Shown: piece by piece, positions 9,273 to 18,914 of the stretch | Layout: the number at the start of each line of letters is the position of its first letter | How positions within the stretch are numbered: the first letter of the stretch is position 1 | Assembly (NCBI GenBank): GCA_000226015.1 | Contig: JH156954.1 | Span: forward strand, 1,990 to 24,604 | Length of the DNA: 22,615 nt | Origin: Mnemiopsis leidyi | Lineage: Eukaryota; Ctenophora; Tentaculata; Lobata; Bolinopsidae | Reading direction: 5' to 3' | Translations under genes and position numbers: made by a program | Notes under the pieces: generated by a model | What the model was told of the DNA's origin: nothing | The model's input: the letters and a program-made list of their open reading frames with translations, nothing else | Database searches by the model: none

Positions 9273-9987
9273 GGCCCTTCTGAAGATCTGATGGTTAGGG
9301 TAAAAACACTGGCCATGACACCAATAGACAAAAATAAACAATACCTACGACACTCGGTCGAGATTTTCCTTATGATTAATGACCATGATAAAATGAACAC
9401 TTTGCGCACAATTTTTTTCCAAAATCACATGAAATATTGTCAAATTCAAGTTTCCATCTTCACAATGGAAATTTTGAGATTTCAGTTATAAGCATGATTG
9501 ATTGTCAAAATTTTGGTGATGGTCATTTCACCATGACACCTGTTAGTTCTTAAACCCTAGCGGGAGCCAAGTGGTCAAAAAACCTTGATCAACTTACTCC
9601 GTCCTTCTATCACAAAATTAAAGTGTCAGAATGATTTAAAATCAATTTCAAATCATCTGATATCGAATGAAGCTCGCCAGCATAAGTATTGATGTGAGAC
9701 AAAGACGGAATTCAAAATTGTCGATTGACCTTTCACCTTCAGCAGTGTTGCGATATACTTCGTGATTCTCATTGTCTAGATTCACAAATCGCTTGTCTGA
9801 AATGACGGCTATCTCACACAGGACTGACATGAGTTTCTCCACTAATGAAATAAATTGATGAATTTTACAGCGTTTTCATCTCCAAATGGATTTATCTTAA
9901 TTCTAATAAAACGTGATTTAACAACAAAACGACTAACAACACTAAACACAGTAAAAATTAGAAAAGGTTACAACAGCAAAATCCCAG

Positions 9988-10080
9988 GTGGAACAGATGC
10001 AGATGACGAGTTGTCTTGTTGGGAGGGTCCCTACTTTCCACGTTCAAGCGACGAGGATATGGAGACAACAGATTGCTCAG
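9988..10080 (+). CDS. possible internal exon of an unrecognised plus-strand gene
   Basis: A 93-bp segment lies between an acceptor-like aaatcccag (ending 9987) and a donor-like gctcag|gtttgt (from 10081). In the phase 1-1 frame it encodes an acidic, low-hydrophobicity peptide with ADDELSCWEGPYFPRSSDED, quite unlike translated AT-rich noise. The phase-0 frame is also open, so the frame choice rests on composition. Its phases match the exon-like islands at 11874, 12803 and 13019, which may belong to the same gene. No family is recognised. Confidence 0.3.
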
Positions 10081-10092
10081 GTTTGTCGGAGT

Positions 10093-10182
10093 GTCTTGGG
10101 TTATCAAGATTGATAAAGTGAAATGGAAATATTCTCTGTCTTGGGTTATCAAGATTGATAAAGTAAAATGGAAACATTCTCT
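10093..10182. repeat. 45-bp tandem duplication
   Basis: gtcttgggttatcaagattg and the following 25 bases at 10093-10137 are repeated head to tail at 10138-10182 with three differences. Confidence 0.85.
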
Positions 10183-10772
10183 GTTATAAATATCATAAGT
10201 TAAGCATAATAAGCAACCGTAGTGTTTCTGATTACATTACGGATTTGTCTCAATTAACTAGGATTCAAACTCTGAAGAATGATTTTATTGTTCATTGGAG
10301 TCCAATTTTTATGCGGTTGAATAGCATAATCGCATATTTCAAGAGAGAAGTATCAAATTGTCAAATCAGACTATTTCGCCATTGAGTGTGTAAATTTCAA
10401 AACACAAGAACATATTCAAACTGATAATGATCACAACATTAAATATATGTAAGGATAATGGATAAGTTAGTTGTTCAAGATCAACGGTAGCTGGTTCTCA
10501 CCAGATGAAATTTAACCCGCCACACGAAACGTGTACAGTCGTGTTATGACTGAGTAGTAGTGTATTTAAAGACGCTCTGTCGACTGCCTAGCTAAGTTTT
10601 TATCGTGACTTATTCATCAATTTAAGTCAACTGAACGACGACGTATTAATAAATAAAGACAAAGACAGGCTGAGCGGAAATACAGATCAGGCAAACTCAT
10701 TTGTGGTTTATCTTTTCATCTTGTAGCGCAGAGTTAACGAGTCTGTAATTAGCACAGTGATCCGTCACCAGT

Positions 10773-10858
<86 letters not shown>

Positions 10859-10947
10859 TATATATACTATATATATATATATATAGTACTATATATACTA
10901 TATACTAGTATATACGATATATATNNNNNNNNNNATATATATATATA

Positions 10948-11012
<65 letters not shown>

Positions 11013-11873
11013 ACATAGCGTTGTTTTGTGGGCAACACGACGATATTTAAGGAGTTGGAAATCCAAAATTTAAATCTGTATTGCTGAAAAATGCAACCCA
11101 AAATCAAGCTGTATAGAGTACCAGATAGATAAATTCAATGGTACCTTTGTGGATGAAACGATTACTTATTCGCCCAATGTTAATCGTATTAATGACTTCC
11201 ACTTATTATTTTTTCCTCGAAACTGACAGCTGTCCAATAGTATACTTGGAGTGTCTTGCTTTGAAAAATACTTACTCAGTAATATTTCAAAATGATCAAT
11301 TTTGTGACCGAACACATAGATTTCAAGCAAAGTGGCATTTAGGGAAAACATTAGGGAAAAGGATTGTGTCTGGCTGCACAACTGAACTTACTTTCGGCTG
11401 ACCGGATAAAGTTTTTTGTCTAAAGACTTAGAGTGCTATAATTCTTTAATGTATGTGAGTGAAAAAGTTGCAAATTCCGTTCGAAAGATATTTGCGTTCA
11501 TCCATCAGAATGTGATTTATTGAAAAAGACCGCCCATCCTAAAAGCTTTTAAAATCGAGCACACGTAAGGCAGAAACTGCAAAAAGGCAAATCAACCGTA
11601 CAACAAAGCTTTAGTGAGATACTGGATAACAGGGAAATCTTAAGTGATACATCTCAAGATATTTAAATATTTCCAAGAACTACTTAATATAGATTTAACG
11701 GAAAAGCTCTTTATAAGCTTTTTCAATGGACAAATTTGCGCAAATAGGATCCAGGAGACGAATCAAGTTGGTAACTCCCCCAACATTATTTTATGACTGA
11801 GCTATGAAATGCCATACTTCAAATTATTCTGAACTTCGCTCTAAAAAAATGTTCATCAAACGTCCATCATCAG
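10183..11873. other. non-coding stretch containing a gapped (TA)n tract
   Basis: No coding signal was found apart from ORFs created by the (TA)n repeat (alternating Ile/Tyr), which are meaningless. The assembly gap in the repeat means length and continuity across 10925-10934 are unknown. Confidence 0.5.
10774..11014. repeat. (TA)n microsatellite with assembly gap
   Basis: About 240 bp of nearly pure TA dinucleotides, with occasional tact/agta interruptions and ten N at 10925-10934. The N run shows the assembler could not cross it, so the true length is uncertain. Long alternating TA can extrude as cruciforms. Confidence 0.95.
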
Positions 11874-11987
11874 GACTTCAAACTCGGAACAAAAAGCACC
11901 TTGTCCGAATAGACACCGACCTCCAGAGCAGAATGATGCCGGAACTGAGAAGTCCTCATCCACCCCTCAAAACTCTTGTTCGTCGAG
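11874..11987 (+). CDS. possible internal exon of an unrecognised plus-strand gene
   Basis: Acceptor-like catcatcag ends at 11873 and donor-like cgtcgag|gttggt follows 11987. The phase 1-1 frame gives a basic peptide, LQTRNKKHLVRIDTDLQSRM, continuing to PPLKTLVRR. The same frame is open upstream to an ATG at 11849 and another at 11804, so it could instead be a first exon. A second frame (phase 2-2) is also open and reads as Ser/Pro/Gln-rich sequence, so the assignment is ambiguous. The phase fits the segment at 12803. Confidence 0.27.
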
Positions 11988-12539
11988 GTTGGTTTTTTTG
12001 TTCAATATTTTGACTAATAATAATACCTTACGCTTACTTAAACAAGTTTTTTTCGACGCAATGAAGAATAAAGTGACAAAAATTTGATATGAAAGGAAAT
12101 TGTGCTGATAGTTGCTGTACAGTATTTGAAAGTCATATTGATCACAGTTATCCAGTGAAATGTTTAAATCTATGAATGACCCCCAAAACCCATTTATTTA
12201 ATGTCGACGGGGATGTATCTTGGCTTTACAGGTTAACCTATACAGCTATAACCTTTCGTTGTAATGGTCAGATTCTAATAGTTTTTGGGGCTCCAAAACT
12301 TAAAGTAATATCACTTAAAGTAATATTTCTCGCCACACGTTCCCTCATTAATCATGAGTACTTCCATGCCCTAAGTTAAGTAATAATCAGTCGTGATTCT
12401 AGTCACATAAGCACTTAGTTAGGTTTGTTTTCGAAGATTAAAAAGTATTAATTGATTTGAACGTGAAATTCAATTGCTAATTACAGATAGGTTATGATCT
12501 GAATTGCATGTGCAAATATCTCATACAAAAAGCACGTGC

Positions 12540-12800
12540 AAACACGTTCAGACACGTACCATGTTGATACTGCAAAATATTTAGACACGCTCAGACACGT
12601 ACCATGTTGATACTGCACAATATTTAGACACGCTCAGACACGTACCATGTTGATACTGCAAAATATTCAAACACGTTTAGACACGTACCATGTTGATACT
12701 GCACAATATTAAGATACGTTTAGACACGTACCATGTTGAAACTGTACAATATACCATGTTGATACTGTACAATATATCATGTTGATACTGCACAATATTC
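12540..12800. repeat. 43-bp minisatellite
   Basis: The core acacgtaccatgttgatact recurs with a 43-bp period: the accatg landmark falls at 12558, 12601, 12644, 12687 and 12730. The array then collapses to two truncated units spaced about 23 bp (near 12753 and 12776). Units differ at a few positions (tgcaaaat or tgcacaat, ctcag or tttag). It directly abuts the exon-like segment at 12803. Confidence 0.92.
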
Positions 12801-12802
12801 AG

Positions 12803-12871
12803 AGAAGCTGAAGACGAGACACAAGAACCACACAACAAGGGAGCAGCATCACGGCGGTAGTTCTACATCAA
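12803..12871 (+). CDS. possible small internal exon of an unrecognised plus-strand gene
   Basis: Begins after acaatattcag and ends at a near-consensus donor, catcaa|gtaagtcag. Of the three frames, the one open throughout starts in phase 1 and ends in phase 1: KLKTRHKNHTTREQQHHGGS and onward, basic and His/Gln rich. Its acceptor lies inside the last truncated minisatellite unit, which argues for caution. Confidence 0.25.
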
Positions 12872-12885
12872 GTAAGTCAGTTGTT

Positions 12886-12920
12886 AGTAGTAAAACTAGT
12901 AGTATTAGTAGTAGTAGTAA
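12886..12920. repeat. (AGT)n microsatellite
   Basis: Short imperfect run of agtagt units interrupted by aaaact and att. Confidence 0.6.
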
Positions 12921-13018
12921 TGTGTCGGTGTTAGTTCTATTTGCTGCTTATTTGAAGTATTGTTATCGCATTGCTTGTCAGTTGTTGGTTAATCGACGTG
13001 GCTTGTTACACGCCACAG

Positions 13019-13169
13019 CTTCACCTTGTACTATGGAATCACATGAACTTGCTGAAATAAACCGCCTGTTTGAGGACACATTGACTTGGATGTTTTGGGA
13101 CTGTTGAATGAGAAAGTCGCAGAGGTCTTTGAGGATATTGGATTAAAAGTAAAAGCTGATACAAGCAAA
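13019..13169 (+). pseudogene. coding-like exon with a one-base frameshift, unrecognised protein
   Basis: After a possible acceptor (cacgccacag, ending 13018), an ATG at 13033 opens MESHELAEINRLFEDTL in one frame. At about 13080-13085 the protein-like signal moves to the next frame, LDVLGLLNEKVAEVFEDIGL followed by KVKADTSK, ending at 13169 before a weak donor (gcaaa|gttggg). Adding one base in ttgacttgg would join the two into one helical, acidic sequence. So this is either an assembly error in a real exon or a recently broken gene. Entry phase 1 and exit phase 0 fit the segments at 12803 and 13713. I do not recognise the family. Confidence 0.4.
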
Positions 13170-13712
13170 GTTGGGTGAAGAAGAGTAAGGACTCAATCCG
13201 TCAATCATCTTAGTTGCTGTTTTTGTTATCATTCGTGTTAGGTGATCGCTTCCTCGTCGAATTAAAACAACAATTTCTACGTCTACAAGAATCTCTACTT
13301 TTTCGTTGCTTTAAATGACCTGCATACTACATGCATATATGATTATACTAGCTGGGTTTCTAACAACTAGATGACACCCGGGCAGACTATCTTATCTAAC
13401 ACAACCGAAAATTGAACTGTTGTCAGCTACTGCAATGGTACTATAAAACACAAAGAATCAAAGATCGCTGAATATGATTATTCCCGATGCGCTTCGTCGA
13501 GAAATGATGTGCGTTGTTTTATCAATTTTATTCTAACTAACTGTAGATTAGGACACAAAAGACCGTGTTTATCGAACAAAAGGTTTGATATTTGTGTAAG
13601 ATATTCTGACTTTAGTCTTAAGCCGATGTACCTCGTACAAGGTATAGAAACTAACAATAAACATTTGTTAAACCAACTGTTTTCCATTACATATTGAAAT
13701 CATTGTTTTCAG

Positions 13713-13778
13713 AATGCAAACAGCCTCTGCTATAACATGTGGGCCAGTTACGCCAAGAGTAACAAGAATGACATATAA
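13713..13778 (+). CDS. possible terminal exon of the unrecognised plus-strand gene
   Basis: A strong acceptor (aatcattgttttcag, ending 13712) is followed by 21 codons and TAA in phase 0. The peptide begins NANSLCYNMWASYAKSNK and ends NDI, a plausible hydrophilic C-terminus with Trp, Cys and Tyr that AT-rich noise seldom gives. AATAAA at 13907-13912 supplies a polyadenylation signal 130 bp downstream. The preceding coding-like segment ends in the matching phase. Confidence 0.4.
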   Translation, partial: NANSLCYNMWASYAKSNKNDI

Positions 13779-13906
13779 ATACGTTAACATGACAAGTTTA
13801 TTCACAATTTTTTTAACTTTAAAATCCGGCTCTGATATTTTTATTCATTGTACCAGCAAAGTGTATTGTATGATATACAATTTGTATTTTATATATTGTA
13901 TTCTGA

Positions 13907-13912
13907 ATAATA
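13907..13912 (+). terminator. polyadenylation signal AATAAA
   Basis: Hexamer in gaataataaaatac, 130 bp after the TAA of the exon-like segment at 13713-13778; a reasonable 3' end for that transcript. Confidence 0.4.
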
Positions 13913-15174
13913 AAATACAATTTTGAACTAAGTAACCGCTGTACTACAACTACTATAAGTAGTGCTTACGTACTATACAGCTGCTATCGTAATTAATTTG
14001 AAAACGGATGATCCTAGAATGATTACTCTGTCACTTCCACAGGATATTAACTTAGAGGACACTGTATTGACACTGACTATTCCGTGGAAACTTACTAAAA
14101 GTTGACATAGTCAATATACATTGTACAATTAACGTTCAGCACCAGCTTCTAACAAAAGTCTCTAACAATAAACACACTATTTTCTGCCACAAGCCCTATA
14201 GTAGTTAAATGATTGTTCCATTATTTATAAGCCGCATGGTTACTGAGTAAATTTGAATAGGTTCTTCTCGGCTCAAGTAGTTGCACAAACAGTTGCACAA
14301 CCAGTTGGATAATGAATGGAGAACGTAATACTGTAGATTGATCAATGTCCCTGTTACAACAGCTTCATCAGAATCGAACACTCAAATTATTTATTGAGTA
14401 GTACTAGTTGTTGAAAGAATTAAAAGTTTCACAAGCCCTATAGGTACACAAGAACAAAATGAAATTGAGAACTAACTCCTTCAAGCCAGCTAAGAGGACC
14501 TAAGTACAATCAGCAGCTCTTGTTAACATTCGGATCTGTAGCCACTATTACAAACAATAGCAAGGTGTAGGGTGTATATAACGGGGACCTGATCAACTGC
14601 ACATCTGTTTAATTTTCATCATTCGTCCTAACTCTAATTCTGCTCAACAGGGTAGTCAGACGTGGGATCAATTTGCTATGACCTAGAATTCTAAACCTGA
14701 AACTACAACAAAAATTGGAATTTGATCTGACCTTGTTGAAAGGAAAAGCTGTAAGACGAGAGACATAAGTTTGGTTCAGTGTTTTCATTGATGGTCATTT
14801 TCACTCATTGAAGTTCTAACTGTATATTTTATGCAACATATTTATGTAAAGCGGTCAGCTTTAAATTGCTTTACATTTTGTCCATTATGATTTAAGCCGT
14901 ATAGATAAAAGTATCAGGTGACTAAGATTAATTGTTCATAACACTGCAATTGGAACATTTTAATGTACAACAACTCGTCATATTCATCAAGATAAAACCA
15001 TTTTTAACGTAGAACGGTTATATTCTAAACCAGTAGTTAACAATTATCAATCATCATTCAGTTCGGTTTTTATTTAATTATGGGAATCTATCAGCAATGA
15101 AGGGGGTTGAGTTGAAACAACAAATTAAAACAAGTAGATAAAACCACTATTTTCAACTTCACCCTCATTACCAG
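13913..15174. other. intergenic stretch, nothing recognised
   Basis: AT-rich, with no ORF of protein-like composition and no clear repeat beyond short local echoes, such as gttgcacaa repeated near 14281 and 14291. Confidence 0.5.
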
Positions 15175-15286
15175 GTCCGTCCATGACGGGTATCGAAGGT
15201 GCGATGAAACGACGGTACATCGGTATGGAATATCCTATCGGGGATGGTGCAGGACCGAGCTCCGCCATGCACGTTGGGGACTGACT
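15175..15286. other. exon-like, CpG-containing island of uncertain strand
   Basis: On the plus strand, an excellent acceptor (cttcaccctcattaccag, ending 15174) precedes 36 codons to TGA, including MKRRYIGMEYPIGDGAGPSS, and AATAAA follows at 15527. On the minus strand, ATG at 15268-15266 opens MAELGPAPSPIGYSIPMYRR up to a donor-like acctg|gtaatg at about 15174, with repeat-rich sequence upstream that could be a 5' UTR. Both readings are coherent and neither matches a family I know. The block is richer in CpG and GC than its surroundings. A retroelement fragment is also possible. Confidence 0.3.
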
Positions 15287-15360
15287 CTTTTAGCTTGCAC
15301 GTTTGTCGTTTGTCGACCGTCTGCACATGTGTCGAGTTTCTGTACTTTATCTCTAAGTCT

Positions 15361-15440
15361 GTTACGCTGGAACTGTTACGCTTGAGCTGTTACTCTGGAT
15401 CTGATACTCTGGATCTGATACTCTGAAATGTTACTCTGTA
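15361..15440. repeat. short tandem repeat, unit of 13-15 bp
   Basis: Successive variants of ctgttacgctg, ctgttactctg and gatctgatactctg fill this stretch, two of them identical (gatctgatactctg at about 15398 and 15412). Confidence 0.7.
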
Positions 15441-15526
15441 CCTACTCGTCTATTCCTGTCGTATCTGTGCTCTGTAAACTGGCGTCAACTATCGTCTGCT
15501 TTCCTGTTCCAAGTAATCAAAGTAAG

Positions 15527-15532
15527 CAATAA
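15527..15532 (+). terminator. polyadenylation signal AATAAA
   Basis: In taagcaataaaaaagtacg. It would serve the plus-strand reading of the exon-like island at 15175-15286; otherwise it may be chance. Confidence 0.25.
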
Positions 15533-15540
15533 AAAAGTAC

Positions 15541-16276
15541 GATTTTTACCAATCAGTTTTATTTCAGTTTTGGGATGTTTTGTGATCGTAACCGGATTAC
15601 TGAAATTAAGAAAAGTTATAAATTGAATGCATCTTTTGACTTATGTTTCTTGACAACTGTACAGTATTTTGAGCCTGAATCTGTGGGGTGGTCAAAAACA
15701 AGTTCAATATTACTCAGGATTATGATAATCAGATTATTTTATTTATTTGTCTTTTTTGCTTCATTTCCGGAGCTACTATACCTTTAGGTTTAATTTTCAT
15801 AAATCCATTTTGTTCCATAGCTTTTATTCTTAATTCCCCGATTTCCTAACATCTACCAATCGAATTCATAAAGACGATGAATGTTTACCCATTATTCTTC
15901 GAAAACTTTGCTCTTAGACTTTATGGATTTTTTTGAATAAGGTACCAAAAGAGGAGAATTAATTAAGAGGACTATAAATTAATATAAAAGTACAATACTT
16001 GCTTCAGCTACAATATTCTTTCTCTGCGGATGAATTTGAGTTTTTTCATAGATTTTCAGGTTTACGAAGAAAAAAATTACTTTTTGTAAAATTGAATATT
16101 GTAGATACGATCTTTCGTCTTTACCTAAAAATCAAAAACATAATCATCCTACAAAGTTTTTAATTGTGTGGTTGAAATTGTTATTTAACACAATGATTTA
16201 AGACATTCTGATAGTTTCTAAACTACATAGTATCCTTACAATAACATGAGCCATATGACGTGTTCATATATCACAA
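15541..16276. other. intergenic stretch, nothing recognised
   Basis: AT-rich sequence with no protein-like ORF and no clear repeats. Confidence 0.5.
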
Positions 16277-16371
16277 CGGTCAAGCCCCCATTTACCGGGC
16301 CAGCTCTGTGAAAAAACCGTAAATTGAGGGGATCGGTCAGTAGTGGTAGGCGGTAAATGGAGGTTTTACTG
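16277..16371. mobile_element. 95-bp pogo/Tc1-mariner-like MITE
   Basis: The right end, read inward on the minus strand, is CAGTAAAACCTCCATTTACC, typical of pogo/Tigger terminal repeats, and is followed outside by TA (16372-16373), the expected target dinucleotide. The left end (cggtcaagcccccatttacc from 16277) is its degenerate inverted partner, with the last block atttaccg intact. A third related block (ccgtaaattgagggg, near 16317) lies in the middle. The element is far too short to code and would be mobilised in trans. The left TA is lost. Confidence 0.6.
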
Positions 16372-16508
16372 TATTAGTCTACACAATAACTAAACAAGTT
16401 CCCACGCAGAATGTCGAGAAACATGATGATGGAGATCACATGACCAAAATAAACGCACGTGACAGTCCGCTTGGACCGTGACAGAAACTTAACAATCTTA
16501 ACACCCAC

Positions 16509-16525
16509 TTTTGCTGTTTGTCAGT
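16509..16525 (+). promoter_or_regulatory. 3' splice acceptor just upstream of the membralin start
   Basis: Pyrimidine-rich cttttgctgtttgtcag ends at 16525, 36 bp before ATG 16562. The in-frame sequence upstream of the ATG is therefore probably 5' UTR joined to a distant leader or to a trans-spliced leader, rather than coding. Confidence 0.5.
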
Positions 16526-16561
16526 AGCAGCAAACAGCTGAGAAGTGCTGTAAATCAAAAG

Positions 16562-18181
16562 ATGGATATCCTGCATGCTAACGACTACATGATGGCGCAG
16601 ACGCACATCCGCCTGTTTCACCGCCTGTTTTACAAAGTGAGTCTGTTCTACGCGACGAATGTGCCCCGCGCACTCCGCCGCATCATCGACCGTATAATGA
16701 TGATCCAAACAGGAGTGTGTATCTTTCTACTCCTCTACGTCCACCAAGCCTTCCTCAGCCGGAGTGGGACTTGTCTGGACTCCCTGGTGGACACCTGGCC
16801 TAAAGACGGGATCGTCAGAGTCCAGGTAAACACGACAAAGACCTTCTACTCGTTGCCACTGGATCAGGAGATTCAGTATGAGGAGGAGCAGTACATCATG
16901 GAATATTCCCTTCACTATTCCTTCCTGAGGATGGATGACACACTCAGGAAGAACTTGAGTATTCCCGTTACAAACTTCACCGTACAGAAAAGCGATGTTT
17001 GTTTTGGGAACCTTTTCAGTCGGTTCCTCCTGGAGAATCTGTTTGGTTACGACGATGTGCTGATGAGTAGTTTCAAGAAGGTAGCCTCTAATGTTTCCAA
17101 CAAGGGCTTCCTGAGAAATGTAATCACGGGAGAACACTACAGATTCATTGACATGTGGATCAACAAGCTGAACTACATTTTCTCCTTCGTGCTGATGGTC
17201 GTTCTCACCTCTGTTATCGCGATGTTGATGAGGCTCTGTCATCATCAACTCTTCAAGTTCTTCTGCAAGCTCCTCTTTGCACTTCAACAAAATCAGGTGC
17301 TGTACCCCGTGTGGATGCCATTCCCTATAGCCTCCCTTCTCACCATGTTTCTGGGACTCTGGGGCCTTGAGACCATCATGACGGAGCTTCTAGACGACCC
17401 CATGGTTAGTTTCCACCTAATAGCTTTTGTCTGGATGGCTGATAACTACTACACTATCTGTTGCCATAGTTACTTGTCTCGGAAATACTTCCCTCGATTT
17501 TTCTACCTTTCCAGCTATTTGTTCTACGGCTTCCACAACCAGTACAATGGACAGTTCTCCGGCTTAGCCCTGGTGACAACCTTCATGACAACCCAGCTGT
17601 GTATGGTCTACTTCTATCACAAATACGAGATCCCCATCATAGAGCTGTTTATCACTCGGACCAGGAGAGAACAACAGCATGCTAACCCACTAACTGTGGA
17701 AGCCATGGTAACCAGTCTGGTTCAACTACAGCAGACCGGATACGTATCTCTGGAACCCTACATCCCGACACTGGAACGGCGAGTCTTTGATCTGTCTCAC
17801 TACCAGCACATGTTGAGGAACAGGTGGATGGTACTCTGGAGATATGTATCTAGATACCAACATGTATCCAGATATTTACAGCTAGTGGGGGTTGAACCCC
17901 CTGTCGGGAGAGACGAGGCTGACAACCCCCATGTCATGCCGGAGGTGGTTGAGGACCTGGACAGATCCCAGGACACAACCAGTGAGGGGACCGAGGACCA
18001 GGATACCACCACCTCGTCAGATCCGTATCTTGATATCAGCCAGAGTGAGAGGAGTGTTATGGGAGGAGGACTTAGGAGAAGGGACACGACTTTGAGTGAG
18101 GAACTGGCAGCTTACTCTAATGTGACTGTATCCGAACTGGAGTCTAATGTAGATGATAATAATGCTGAATATTATTTGTAG
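16562..18181 (+). CDS. TMEM259: membralin (TMEM259 family), single exon
   Basis: 539 residues from ATG at 16562; animal membralins are about 600. Family blocks in order: IRLFHRLFYKVSLFY (about 16-30) before TM1 (49-66); CLDSLVDTWPKDGIVRVQV (71-89); YIMEYSLHYSFLRM (111-124); SDVCFGNLFSRFLLENLFGY then DDVLMSS (144-170); NKGFLRNVITGEHYRFIDMW (180-199); TM2 (about 206-226), TM3 (254-272), TM4 (282-300) with WMADNYYTICCHS; TM5 and HNQYNGQFSGLALVTTF (325-341) into TM6; YFYHKYEIPIIE. A variable Ser/Asp/Thr-rich tail follows from about 450. Membralin is an ER membrane protein tied to ER-associated degradation of membrane proteins and to neuronal survival. The vertebrate gene is multi-exon, so the lack of introns is notable. 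A strong acceptor (cttttgctgtttgtcag, ending 16525) 36 bp before the ATG suggests a 5' UTR intron or trans-spliced leader. No AATAAA is seen before 18914. Confidence 0.95.
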   Translation: MDILHANDYMMAQTHIRLFHRLFYKVSLFYATNVPRALRRIIDRIMMIQTGVCIFLLLYVHQAFLSRSGTCLDSLVDTWPKDGIVRVQVNTTKTFYSLPLDQEIQYEEEQYIMEYSLHYSFLRMDDTLRKNLSIPVTNFTVQKSDVCFGNLFSRFLLENLFGYDDVLMSSFKKVASNVSNKGFLRNVITGEHYRFIDMWINKLNYIFSFVLMVVLTSVIAMLMRLCHHQLFKFFCKLLFALQQNQVLYPVWMPFPIASLLTMFLGLWGLETIMTELLDDPMVSFHLIAFVWMADNYYTICCHSYLSRKYFPRFFYLSSYLFYGFHNQYNGQFSGLALVTTFMTTQLCMVYFYHKYEIPIIELFITRTRREQQHANPLTVEAMVTSLVQLQQTGYVSLEPYIPTLERRVFDLSHYQHMLRNRWMVLWRYVSRYQHVSRYLQLVGVEPPVGRDEADNPHVMPEVVEDLDRSQDTTSEGTEDQDTTTSSDPYLDISQSERSVMGGGLRRRDTTLSEELAAYSNVTVSELESNVDDNNAEYYL

Positions 18182-18914
18182 TGAAAATTGATTTTCTTGT
18201 ACTCAAATTGAAAAGAAGAGTATGATATTATATGATATTTGAAGTTTGAGAAGGGTTATAAATCAAAAGCGCAGGTTAGCTGTACAAAGTTGAAATGTCA
18301 CAGTTAAGATACAGCAGGCAGGATGCCGGAAGAATTAATTTGTTTTGTATATTTGGAGCACGTTTCATTGCCTAGTATGAGTATAGGTCATATTATTATT
18401 GGAAGTACCCTTTAATTTAATCGTCAATTTGTTGTAGTATGAGGGATAGACAGATTTGTAATTTATAGCAAATTCCTTATTTTTATGTATCAGCTGTGGA
18501 CTTAAAACTTGAACGTTTTTATTTAACTCGTTCTTGATTGTCAGAGTTATTGAATTATTTTTGAGATAGAAGTTCTGTAGTTGTCAATTAATCATTGTTT
18601 AAAAACATTTCCCCTGCTCACTTTGCTGTTTTGATTTCCAAACTCGTTGAAAAGAAATTTCCTTGTATTTTGTGTTATTTCTTTATGTAAACCTCGTGTC
18701 AGGACCTTTCATTCGGGTATTGGTTTGTCAACATTTCGTTTTAATCGGCTTCAACTGATGGAATAATTCAAAATGATTGAATTTCAATGCCGCCTTTCCA
18801 AAAAATTAACTATACATTTCGACTGACATAAACAATATGGAAATTTGAATACTTCTAGAACTTCTCTACATCTCCAATAGTTAACTTCTCCCAGCTAAAT
18901 TATACTCTTCAGCC
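18182..18914. other. intergenic region between membralin and the cyclophilin-like gene
   Basis: Should hold the membralin 3' UTR and the promoter of the next gene. No AATAAA or TATA element stands out, and there is no ORF of protein-like character. Confidence 0.5.

Larger units (their letters stand above)
8000..9987. other. intergenic stretch with short duplications
   Basis: No supported gene. The section around 8290-8470 is more GC-rich than its surroundings and is open in several frames on both strands, but no frame resembles a known family and no frame stands out. Short direct duplications lie at 8481-8659 and 9191-9272. Confidence 0.4.

Noticed and set aside
10757-11107. ORFs of alternating Tyr and Ile
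   Set aside because: Produced by the (TA)n repeat and interrupted by N.
16511-16561. Extension of membralin upstream to a TTG at 16511
   Set aside because: The extension crosses a strong splice acceptor at 16525, lacks an ATG, and the family homology starts after 16562.
16727-17290. Long minus-strand ORF within membralin
   Set aside because: An antisense shadow of the conserved coding sequence, with no family resemblance.
17800-18087. Other opposite-strand and shifted-frame ORFs over the membralin tail
   Set aside because: They come from the Ser/Asp/Thr-rich low-complexity coding sequence and lack protein-family features.
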